Positions 1-8,067 of a stretch of DNA of 64,000 bases are shown piece after piece. The position numbers were made by a program, and so were the translations under genes. The DNA is from Symsagittifera roscoffensis. Taxonomy: Eukaryota > Xenacoelomorpha > Acoela > Convolutidae. Position 1 is the first letter of the stretch; each line of letters starts with the position of its first letter. The notes beneath the pieces were generated by a model. It did not search any database. It was given only the letters and a program-made list of their open reading frames with translations, and was not told the DNA's origin. The stretch covers positions 25,442,177 through 25,506,176 of the forward strand of contig NC_087062.1 of assembly GCF_963678635.1 (NCBI RefSeq), in the 5' to 3' direction.

Positions 1-603
1 CTTTGTCACCAGATATAACCAGGATGTTAACGTCGCACGAAACCAAGGAAAGAATCTCAGGCGGCTCCATATATGTCTGATCTCCACTGGTATGGCGAAT
101 ACCTTGCATGCGGTCTCGAACAACTCAAGTCTCTTGCTGTAATCTATCGCATGAATCGACTCAGCTGTTGGCGTTCTCGATTCTCTATACTTCGCTATGT
201 TTTCTTCCATCCATCGTAGAGCCAGCATCGTGCTCACCACCAAGATGGTCACCTTTTGTCGATGCTCCGGTAGTCCCAATGACTTAATTTCTTCTATGTC
301 CCAGATCAGACAGAGATTGGCGCGGTCTGGGTACCACACTGTCTGCGCCAGACAGTGGCATGGACAATCCCCATGCGTGAGGTCGATGCTTCTAAGATTG
401 CGTTCTCCCGAGGCTTCTAGGAGAGGCTCAAGTTCCATCATTTTCTCGTGTATCACGTCGACTTCTTCCGAGCTTGGAGCACCTACTGCGGGTTTCCCCA
501 CCACGTTTTGCCTTCCGTGATCACTTGTGTTTTCGCTCTCCAAGCCTAGGAGTTCTTCACCCCAGATTTCACTCAAGTCGTCTCTTTGTTCCTTCGGTAC
601 TGC
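1..603 (-). pseudogene. Element A large ORF, distal segment (partial, runs off window)
   Basis: The minus-strand frame stays open for all 201 codons from just after the TGA at 604-606 to base 1, in the same frame as the segment to its right, so it continues the same coding unit beyond the window. It contains a short Cys/His run (CPCHC) near the middle and several Trp-rich helical-looking stretches. No family is recognised. There is no ATG at its right edge; the first are two consecutive Met codons about 60 codons in. It is probably the distal part of a protein cut by a nonsense codon at 604, or translated by readthrough. Coding character is supported by the long open frame and the continuity; function is unknown. 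Confidence 0.6.
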
Positions 604-2214
604 TCATCGGATCTTCCTCAACAGCTTGTGTGAATGATGCGACATCCGAGCTAGTCTCACGCACTTGGGCACTGAGAAGGCTTTCTCTATCAATACCCTC
701 TGGCTGGACACCTCCACCATCGCCATGTGTAGTGGATAGTGGCTTCCACATAGGTTAGCCAACACTGACCCCACTAAGGATTTCGCATTTAGAGGCAATC
801 CATAGGCTTCGCTCATGGGAAATCCCATCTCCGCCTCGAGTCCAATCTTCCAACTCTTGATGTGCTTCTGGTTCACTTGTAACACTCCGGGCCATGATTC
901 CACGCTCAACGCGGTCACCAGGTGGTGTTCTGACTCTAGCCTCTCCAGTGACTGGAGACTACACATTCTTGAGAAAAATCCCAAGACTGTCGCTAGGTTC
1001 ACGGTGCTGCTCGCGTAACATTCAGCCACTATCTGTATCTCGCTCTTCTCCCTTTCGGTGATATCCTCAAACCAGGTGATGAGGTCCTCTTTCTGGAAAG
1101 ACTGTATCCTGACGCATGATCGTCCATCACAAGTATGCTCGCCGTTGCCACATGTCGAATCAAGACAACTGCCCGGCTCCATCCTCTTCACCGACCCTGT
1201 TCCACTCGTCACCTCTTTAAAATTGTCCAATGTGGTGTCTTCATCCACTTCTCGATTGAAATCGCCCAAGAATTCTTGCCAAGCATCTTTGTCCAGAGTG
1301 CCCAGGAAGGCGTCTTTGTTTCCCTCGGAGGTATTCTTCTCCCTTCTCTCCGCACTCAAGAAGATCATTCCCATGCTAGGATTCTCGCTCGTGAATGACA
1401 ACTCTGGGTCCTTGCGGGGGGATGAGGTCAGAGGTGGCGTGGGGGTATCTGCCCAGTTTTCTTCACTCAGATCCTTCAACAGTTCCTGCTTAGTGAACTC
1501 CTCCTCCGCTGGCTTCTGCTCCGGTGTGTTTCCCACCTCCATATCCTCTCCTGCCTCACTGAGAGTTTCATCCATGCTCTCGTCTCCCGACTCTGCTTCT
1601 CTTCTCTCAAGAATCCTCCTGAATCGATCTTCCACGGTGCCACTCCTTTTATCCCCAGGGGTGTCCACCGATAGGGGTGATGGTGTCGTTGGATTCGTCC
1701 CCTTGTGCTCTGTCAGTGCCACGTACAGTGGACCTGCTGCATCCAGTTTTTTTCCTTCCTGACTCCTATCCACCTGCTCTAGTCCGTAAGGTGCCCGGTA
1801 TCTCCTTGTGGCAAACAGCATATCGTCTGCTTTCAGTGCGATGTGCCCTTCATTCACTATCATCCTGCCGTCGTCCCATGCCGGCAACTGGTTCTCTAGA
1901 CATGCCCGCTCAAGTACTCTCAAGGCATCTCGCACCTCGAATTTCGGGGGCATCGACCCTCTCATTTTCTTGGCTTGAGTTGTCCATGAATTTAGCTTCG
2001 CATCGCTGGTATGAAAATAAATCGCTGCAGTGTCGGTGAACTCCTTCTGCTGTTCTTCGGTTGTGGTTCTCGCGTAAGGGGACGGGACAACCAGGGAACT
2101 GTTCATCCCCAGGGTCATTCTCCTCACTATGGGGAACTCAGGAATGCTCGCTGGCAGGACTTCCTTCTCCAATATCGCCTCTAGTTCCTTTTTCACTAGC
2201 TCGAAGATTTTCGT
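604..2214 (-). pseudogene. Element A large ORF, segment of unknown function with Cys cluster
   Basis: This segment is open from after the TAA at 2215-2217 to a TGA at 604-606 (about 536 codons). The first possible initiators are non-ATG (GTG at 2196) and the first ATG lies about 27 codons further in, so an independent start is not convincing and continuity with the upstream segment is more likely. The middle is acidic, Ser/Thr/Glu-rich and probably disordered. Around residues 340-365 there is a cysteine cluster with spacing C-x4-C-x6-C-x4-C that could bind metal. The C-terminal 150 residues look helical. No family is recognised. Neighbours on both sides share its frame and strand. Confidence 0.6.
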
Positions 2215-4068
2215 TTATGCAGGAATTCTCAAGATTTCTCGCCCATTGGCTGTCAAAGGATTCAAGTTCCAGAACTTGGGGTAAGTTTCGATGGGGCCCT
2301 CGCGCTTGCCTCCCATCCGGCATTGCAGTTGTCCTCGGAGACTGTACACGACCAACTCCGGATCCTTCACCTTTCCAAAGAGCACCGTGTTGCTCATTTG
2401 TGCCCTTAGCACCTCTTGCTGACACCAGTTAAGTGTCGTTCCATCTAATACGCTTATGAGGCTCATGTGGGTCACGGAGTATCGATAAGCTGTCACCAGA
2501 GGATCTGGAAACGCGAACGTGACGGCCGGTCCATAGATACAGGTCACGACCTCCCCTAGCCCCCGGATCATCCCCATGGGGTCCGATCTCATGGCCAGGC
2601 ATAGGTCCGTCAATAGGGGCATGCCTCCATTCACTCTTCTCCATTCCTCTCTTGTCTTCGGGCTCTTTTCTTCACCAGTCAGGTGCCTGTTTTGCATCAG
2701 TAGGTACTGCACTAGCAGCGTCTTTAGCCCGGCCGCACACTTGTACGAGTAGGTTTCAATACTCGAGTGTGTTCTTCCCATCGACAGGGGCTCCCCATAC
2801 CTCATCAATCGGTGAAATGACGCCAGTTCACCGTGGGTCAGAAGCACTAACGTCAAGTATCCGTCTATCCTGAGGGTATCCACGCCACGACTGAACATGT
2901 ATGCTGGGCCCATATTAAACAAGTACCTCGGATAAACCAGGTACAGCGCCAGCAACAGACTGATAGGCATATTCAATACCTCCTGTATGAACGCTTTAAA
3001 GATAGTCTCCTTTGCACTGTACACTCCGGCCAGGAACTCTTTTCCCCAACAAGGACTCAAGAACTCGAGAATCTCATGATCCCTCCTCGTCCTTAGCTCA
3101 CCCTTCGCGTGCTCCCTCCAGAACCCTCCAATCGTGACCTCATTGGCTGCTGTGACGAACCTGCCAACCGTCATCTCCTTCTTCTCAGCTATTCCCAGCT
3201 GCTCCTCGAGAAAATCCCAGATCTGCTTCACCAGAAGCGGCGCATCTTCTCTTGTTTTCCCCGTGGCGTTTTCCAGTCTTGGTGTTAAGAAGGGCCACTT
3301 GCCTCCCTCTTGTGCCAACCGATGCACCATCGACTCTAGTTGCTTCTCCGATGCGGCCACGTTCTTCCTTTCGTTGTTCGGCCCTCTAGATCTGCTGGTT
3401 GAGCTCGTGATGGTCAACTCCATGTCCCGAAACCACAGACTAGCCGTCAGGTGAGCCACCACTGGATGATCGTCCCTTATAATCGGGCTGAGCTTGAGTT
3501 GCCTGGCGAAGTTAGATATCTCCAACAAGAGGACCTCGTCTAATACGATGAGGATGTCGGCTAACTCGTAAAAGCCTCTCAACGCATGGGAGACATCCGC
3601 CCATGCCGCCGCGAGTTCTGATCTGCGCAGTCTCAAGTTCGTCGGTTCCAATTCTCGGTTGGGAGCTGCCATCAGGACACGCCACCCATTCCCCTCTGCG
3701 ATCAAGATCAAGATCGCGTACACAAATTGCAGTGCAAGCGGCATGCTCGAGTACCCGTGGGACGTTGTGAACGCCACTTTTGTCTTGGAGCCGAATCTTG
3801 AGGCAACATTCTCTTGTACTTCATTTATAGCCGCGAATAGAGTCTGGATAGCCTCCCAGGCCCTTTTTGGTGTAGGCTCACCAGCCTTGAGCTGCTCAAG
3901 AAATCCCGTTGCATGCAGATGATCGTTCATTCCTGCAAACAGTAGTAACTCAGGTTCGCAGGGCATTTCTGACTTCATTGCCACCACCAGGGTCAACATC
4001 TGGTTTAGCTCCGCTCCCGGCAAGATATATATCAGAGTTTCTGGCCATACAACTTGGGAGACGTTCAT
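2215..4068 (-). pseudogene. Element A large ORF, degenerate second SGNH-like region plus long unknown domain
   Basis: A 617-codon open segment that begins at an ATG placed directly after an in-frame TGA (4069-4071). The first 130 residues resemble an SGNH fold: an aliphatic strand followed by G-M-N-D at residues 46-49, like block III of the esterase to its right, but the Gly-Asp-Ser nucleophile block is replaced by P-G-A, so it should be inactive as an esterase. The remaining roughly 450 residues are rich in conserved-looking Trp, Gly and Pro and contain long aliphatic helices, some perhaps membrane-associated. I do not recognise a family. Codon use and composition match the flanking segments of the same frame. 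Confidence 0.6.
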
Positions 4069-4266
4069 TCAAAATCTGATCCTGCCACGATAACCACCCC
4101 TTGCTGCAGCTGGGTCTGCCCTGTCGTAAACTGCCAAGGTTTTGGCCAGCTGCGTCTGCCCGCAGGGTTTCCCGTATCGGGGGTCATTGGCCAATCTTGT
4201 GCCTTCATATGCGGCGTCTGGTAACTCCATTTCTCTCGGGTCCATCAGTCTGTCTACCACTCTCAA
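4069..4266 (-). pseudogene. Element A large ORF, 65-codon linker between two in-frame stops
   Basis: A short open piece between TAG at 4267-4269 and TGA at 4069-4071, in the same frame as both neighbours. It starts with a Leu codon (TTG), so it is unlikely to be an independent gene. It is rich in Asp, Arg, Ala and Gly and looks like a linker joining the SGNH domain segment to the 617-codon segment. Confidence 0.5.
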
Positions 4267-5391
4267 CTATGCTGGAGTGGCCACTCTAATTCTGGCAATG
4301 CTGGTTCGGTGTTTGGGAGGCTCCACCACCAGTCCCGGGCTCCCCAATGACTTGAGAGGTCTGTAATTAATCGGTCCCATCACCGATTTTATGGGAATTC
4401 CAGTCAGATCCGCCGTCTCCATCAACTTCGCTCTCGAGAAATGTGTTTCATGAGCCTTCAACCAGTCCACGCACTGGTGTCTCCCCAAGTCTTCGTGTGA
4501 TACCTGCTCAAGACCCAAAGTTCTCGCTAGCTCCAGCCTACATTCCAGATCCTCCAGATCCAGTTCCTTGACCTTCTCCTCATATTTCGACATGCTGGTC
4601 TCCAGTGGCTTTTCTGCCCTCTTCTTCTCCGCAACCACCACTGAGGACATTATCGACCCCTGAGGAGTTGCTGATGTCGCTTCATCAGCTTCCATGGGCG
4701 CTGTGCTTGGTAACTTGGTCCGGCTGTTCCTCGAACTGTCTCTAGAATCGGCTCTCTCGCCTAAGCGACTGGACAAAGACCTCGGGTTGTAGAAGGGTGG
4801 GTTTGGAGGTGGTCCGAACGTGACCTGCGCCGTCTCCAGCAACTCTGCCTCCAGCGCACATGTGTGTCTTTGGAAGACGTTGTTCAACCACTCCACCCCT
4901 CTGGGCCTATCAAAGTGAATGCCATCCGCAGATGCGTCGTCAGGGAAAGAGGATAGCTCCATTTGCTCAGCCACGTCCAGTAGCCGAAGGGGAAGGACAC
5001 TCCTTTGATGTATCTTCCTGATTGCTTCGTTCAGGCTTCGCACTTTGTTGTTCATCTCCACTGCATGTTGATCCGCTCCCATGTTGTAGGGAACGGTACA
5101 TACCGTGAGAATGGCCGGATCCATTTGGATCCGTATTTCCTCGAGAATGCAGCTCGTCTTGTCGTGCAGCCTTGTCACCTTCCTTGCTTCCCCCCTGGAC
5201 ACGTCGTTCGTCCCGACCATCAGGGTGACCGTGTATGCACTTACCATCCCTAACATCTCGAGTGTCGCTAACATCTGCGGCGTTGCGGCTCCGGCGAAGC
5301 TCAAGATTCCCGTTTGCCAATGGGACTGGATCCGGGTCAGCACCCGCAGCAAGCTGTCCCCAATGATCAAGTGAACCACGCCTTCAGGCAC
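4267..5391 (-). CDS. SGNH/GDSL-like hydrolase segment of element A
   Basis: The first 170 residues form an SGNH-hydrolase domain with every catalytic block visible: G-D-S-L (Ser13), an oxyanion Gly near residue 34, G-T-N-D (Asn62) and D-G-I-H (Asp156, His159). This is the set expected of an active serine esterase or acyl-hydrolase; the substrate cannot be told. The C-terminal 200 residues are Ser/Arg-rich then acidic and helical, with no recognised domain. The segment begins directly after a TGA (5392-5394) with GTG rather than ATG and is in frame with the coiled-coil segment upstream, so it is probably the middle of a larger polyprotein. Esterase domains occur in some animal retrotransposons, which fits its place next to a gypsy pol. 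Confidence 0.7.
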   Translation of the reverse strand: MPEGVVHLIIGDSLLRVLTRIQSHWQTGILSFAGAATPQMLATLEMLGMVSAYTVTLMVGTNDVSRGEARKVTRLHDKTSCILEEIRIQMDPAILTVCTVPYNMGADQHAVEMNNKVRSLNEAIRKIHQRSVLPLRLLDVAEQMELSSFPDDASADGIHFDRPRGVEWLNNVFQRHTCALEAELLETAQVTFGPPPNPPFYNPRSLSSRLGERADSRDSSRNSRTKLPSTAPMEADEATSATPQGSIMSSVVVAEKKRAEKPLETSMSKYEEKVKELDLEDLECRLELARTLGLEQVSHEDLGRHQCVDWLKAHETHFSRAKLMETADLTGIPIKSVMGPINYRPLKSLGSPGLVVEPPKHRTSIARIRVATPA

Positions 5392-6192
5392 TCACGGATG
5401 CGTGAAGTACTCCACCCAAGTCGCGTCGTGGAAGCAATCTCTCCTCTCCCTCTGCGCCGCGTTCCAGTCTATCCGATTGTGCTTGCGATATCTCCCTTCC
5501 GTATTCTTCTTGTAGCTCGAGATCACCACACTCCTGACAGGTTGCTCCCCCCACGTCGAGGGTAAGTCCGCTCTTGCCGGACTCTCGCGACTCCTCAGCT
5601 GTAGCCGCTCCTGCAACTCTTTCAATCGTGACGAGTTGCCACTCACCTGACTACTACCCGGGGTCGAACTCGGTGTATATCCAGGCAACGCGACGTCCAT
5701 CAATGGTCGTATTACTTGAGTCTCCAAACCACGCAGGGAGGACGCTGATTCGGGCGGTATCCATACCTCCAGCCCCTCGTTCATATGTTCTTGAGCCGCA
5801 CGGTCGAGGTTGAATCGTCCCTTCGACCTAGGAGCTTCATCTACTTCCATGCGTGACTCTGGCCTTGAGCCAGTCACTACCCGTTCTTTGGGCCTAGCCC
5901 CTTTCTGCATATCGAGCTCGCGTTGTTTTCGCTGGATCCTCTCAAGTTTTGCCTGATCTCTCTCGAGAGCCTGCTTCAGCTGCTCACAATTCGCGGCATT
6001 CTCCCGCACCCTTTCTGCCTGTAGCTGTTCAGCTCTCATCATGTCCAGTTCTCTCCGCGCTTGATCCCTTTCAAGCACCGCTTGATCCCGGTCGAGGTTC
6101 GCCTTGTTCCATTCCCGCTGGGTCCTCTCGAGTTCTCTCTTCATGGCACTGACATCCGGATAAACTTCCCCCGTCTGCTGTGCCCGTGTCAT
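5392..6192 (-). CDS. Coiled-coil protein of element A, upstream of the SGNH domain
   Basis: A 266-codon ORF beginning with ATG 10 nt after the stop of the 134-codon ORF. Residues about 15-105 are a charged coiled coil built of repeated Arg/Glu/Gln/Leu heptads. Residues 105-215 are Pro/Ser/Arg-rich and probably disordered. The last 40 residues are basic with conserved-looking Trp and His. It ends at TGA 5392-5394, after which the same frame continues straight into the SGNH domain. It could be an oligomerisation or nucleic-acid-binding N-terminus of the large protein. No family is recognised. Confidence 0.6.
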   Translation of the reverse strand: MTRAQQTGEVYPDVSAMKRELERTQREWNKANLDRDQAVLERDQARRELDMMRAEQLQAERVRENAANCEQLKQALERDQAKLERIQRKQRELDMQKGARPKERVVTGSRPESRMEVDEAPRSKGRFNLDRAAQEHMNEGLEVWIPPESASSLRGLETQVIRPLMDVALPGYTPSSTPGSSQVSGNSSRLKELQERLQLRSRESPARADLPSTWGEQPVRSVVISSYKKNTEGRYRKHNRIDWNAAQRERRDCFHDATWVEYFTHP

Positions 6193-6202
6193 CGACAGTA
6201 CT

Positions 6203-6607
6203 TTACTCGTACTCTGGCTCGTGGACCTGACTGATGGTCTGACCGGCAGTGGGAATTCCCTCCGTATTGTTGTTCAGGCCAGGGTTCCTCGCCAAATCGA
6301 ACACCCTTATCGCCCCATCCACGTTCCAGGACAGCCATCTGGTTTGTTCTTGATTGGACACTCCATCATTGGTGTAGCCTACCATCAAAACCGCTTCCGT
6401 CGCAGACTCCCGACACTCGCCCTGTTCCTCCAATTGGAGGATGGCATTCAGCATCACTGCCATTCTCTCGTCCACTTGAGTATAATCCAGGTCCCTCAGC
6501 CGCCTGTACAATCCGTCAAGTGTGGGCTTTTTCAGAGCCGATGGCATGGACTTCCAGAATCGATCTGCCATTTCTGTGATTTCAATTGAGTCCTTGAGTA
6601 TTAGCAA
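6203..6607 (-). CDS. Small ORF of unknown function at the head of the second coding block
   Basis: A frame of 134 codons; the first ATG is at codon 13 (about 6,571), while the codons before it run into the 20-bp repeats and begin with TTG. It encodes a mildly acidic, helical N-terminal half and a C-terminal part with several Trp and Asn. It ends with TAA at 6203-6205, 10 nt before the ATG of the coiled-coil ORF in a different frame, so the two are tightly coupled. No family is recognised. It may be an N-terminal exon or a separately translated leader protein. Confidence 0.45.
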   Translation of the reverse strand: MLILKDSIEITEMADRFWKSMPSALKKPTLDGLYRRLRDLDYTQVDERMAVMLNAILQLEEQGECRESATEAVLMVGYTNDGVSNQEQTRWLSWNVDGAIRVFDLARNPGLNNNTEGIPTAGQTISQVHEPEYE

Positions 6608-6675
6608 CTTGAGTTTTACCTGAGCAACTTGAGTTTTACCTGAGCAACTTGAGTTTTACCTGAGCAACTTGAGTT
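6603..6675. repeat. 20-bp tandem repeat, about 3.6 copies
   Basis: A near-perfect 20-bp unit containing CAACTTGAG and TTTTACCT is repeated head to tail. Each unit carries one copy of the hexamer CTTGAG, and on the minus strand each unit reads CAG/GTAAAA, which resembles a 5' splice donor. It sits immediately upstream of the second coding block. Confidence 0.9.
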
Positions 6676-7029
6676 ATCTTTTTGAGATATCGTTTTCTTC
6701 CTTCAATTGAATATAGGTGAGTAGTCAATGTGAGTTCAACAAATCAATCTGAAAATAACACCCGATTTTTAAGACCGACAAGCTGTGTCTCTAACCAGAA
6801 AACCCCATTACTTTTATGATTAAAAACCCTCTCCTTTTCGCCCTACTAAAATAGTTCAATTGAAATTTTCTAAAAACATGCAGATACATTTTATGTTTTA
6901 GCACCATCAATCATTTAAAATAATAATTGTCATGCCAATCACCCCTAAGATCCCTTACCTGTTTTGTACCCCAGTACCTAGCTCAAGACTCCTCCCTCAC
7001 ACCCGACTCGACACCCCCGTGTACCCGAC
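6676..7029. other. AT-rich intergenic stretch between the macrodomain ORF and the second block
   Basis: There is no open frame of note. The sequence is AT-rich with a C-rich tail (about 6,960-7,030). I compared it by eye with 16,700-19,000 for a shared LTR and saw no convincing match, so it is not shown to be a terminal repeat. Confidence 0.4.
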
Positions 7030-8058
7030 TCAGGCGATGCTCAAGTAGTACTTCTTGTGAAGATACACCACTATCTCAGTTTCTGCAAAGACTACATGTA
7101 TGATAGCGTACAATTCCCTTGGGCTCAGTTTGCCCCTGTTTGGGTCATACACCGGCATTGAGACCTCTGTTATCCCTCTTTCAATCATGAAGTCTCGTAG
7201 TCTTGTTAGTGCCAATATTACGTGTTCGGGATCAATTGTGTTCCTGTCATTGACCCTCGTCACTAGGAAGCACAGGTATTTCCCCGGGACTTGTGCTACT
7301 GATGGTGGGAGCGCTGCCATCCCTCCCAGTCCTGGTCTCTGTCTGAACAGAAACTCTACGTTCTGGTATTCTCTCTTGAAGTCAGCTTCCAGTCTTGATT
7401 TGAAACTCATGTCAGCCGTGATGCAGATCGCGCTCGTTCTGTTTGACAGGATGAAGTCACTATCTGTTATCATGATGTTTTCCGAGTACTGATTGGGTAT
7501 TTCAAATTTCGTTTTGAAATTCCGGCCTATGTTAGGCTCTGGCTCTTGTTCTTCCAGTTCTAATTCGCTTGTTTCTCTCACTTCCTTGAGCTTCTTTATC
7601 ATCAAATTTTCGGTGTGGGTAAGTCCTACCCCCACTCCCCGGACAAAAATATTTATCGACGTCCCCGTCGATGTTGTCGGGTCTGAATTGTCCGGTGGAA
7701 TGTCCAGCGGCCTGTCTGTCGCCGTCCAGCCGAAGAGAGGGTCTTCTGACTTCTTGTGTTTTTCCACTGACACGTCGACTTGCTGGATACTCTGTCCCCC
7801 ATGGCCTTCGTCTTTGACGTCGCGTATCCACTCTAGTATCCTCAAGTTCGTGTTCTCCCTCCTCTCTATCTCGCTCTGTCCGAGGTCCGTCTCCATTTCT
7901 GGTGTCGAGTAATCTTCCTGCGGATAGTTTCCACCATCATCAATGACCTGCCATTCCTCTTCGGCTTCCAGTTCGCCTGCACTCAGTAATTCCTCGCCCA
8001 AATTGTCTGGCTGTATCTTGTCAATCAAGAAGTCATCCCCGTATCTGTTGTAACTCAT
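7030..8058 (-). CDS. Macrodomain-like protein (degenerate TARG1/OARD1-type) downstream of pol
   Basis: A 342-codon ORF starting at ATG in the same frame as pol, three codons after the pol TAA. Residues 1-190 are acidic and probably disordered. Residues about 205-340 follow the layout of ADP-ribose-binding macrodomains of the TARG1/OARD1 group: an I-C-I-T-A-D-M-S-F strand and turn, an F-K-R-E-Y helix, a central strand with Y-L-C-F-L-V-T-R, a helix, then I-T-E-V-S-M-P and a final hydrophobic strand. The loop after M-P, normally G-C-G-L-D with the catalytic Asp, reads D-P-N-R-G here, and the R in V-T-R replaces the usual Lys. It may therefore bind ADP-ribose or nucleic acid without deglycosylase activity. 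The fold call is by pattern only. Confidence 0.6.
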   Translation of the reverse strand: MSYNRYGDDFLIDKIQPDNLGEELLSAGELEAEEEWQVIDDGGNYPQEDYSTPEMETDLGQSEIERRENTNLRILEWIRDVKDEGHGGQSIQQVDVSVEKHKKSEDPLFGWTATDRPLDIPPDNSDPTTSTGTSINIFVRGVGVGLTHTENLMIKKLKEVRETSELELEEQEPEPNIGRNFKTKFEIPNQYSENIMITDSDFILSNRTSAICITADMSFKSRLEADFKREYQNVEFLFRQRPGLGGMAALPPSVAQVPGKYLCFLVTRVNDRNTIDPEHVILALTRLRDFMIERGITEVSMPVYDPNRGKLSPRELYAIIHVVFAETEIVVYLHKKYYLSIA

Positions 8059-8067
8059 ACCCGTCCG

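Noticed and set aside
197-1762. Plus-strand open frames over the left end
   Set aside because: They lie opposite the minus-strand coding frame, whose composition and continuity are far better; they are shadows.
6676-7029. 3' LTR separating two elements
   Set aside because: No matching partner was seen at 16,700-19,000; left open rather than called.
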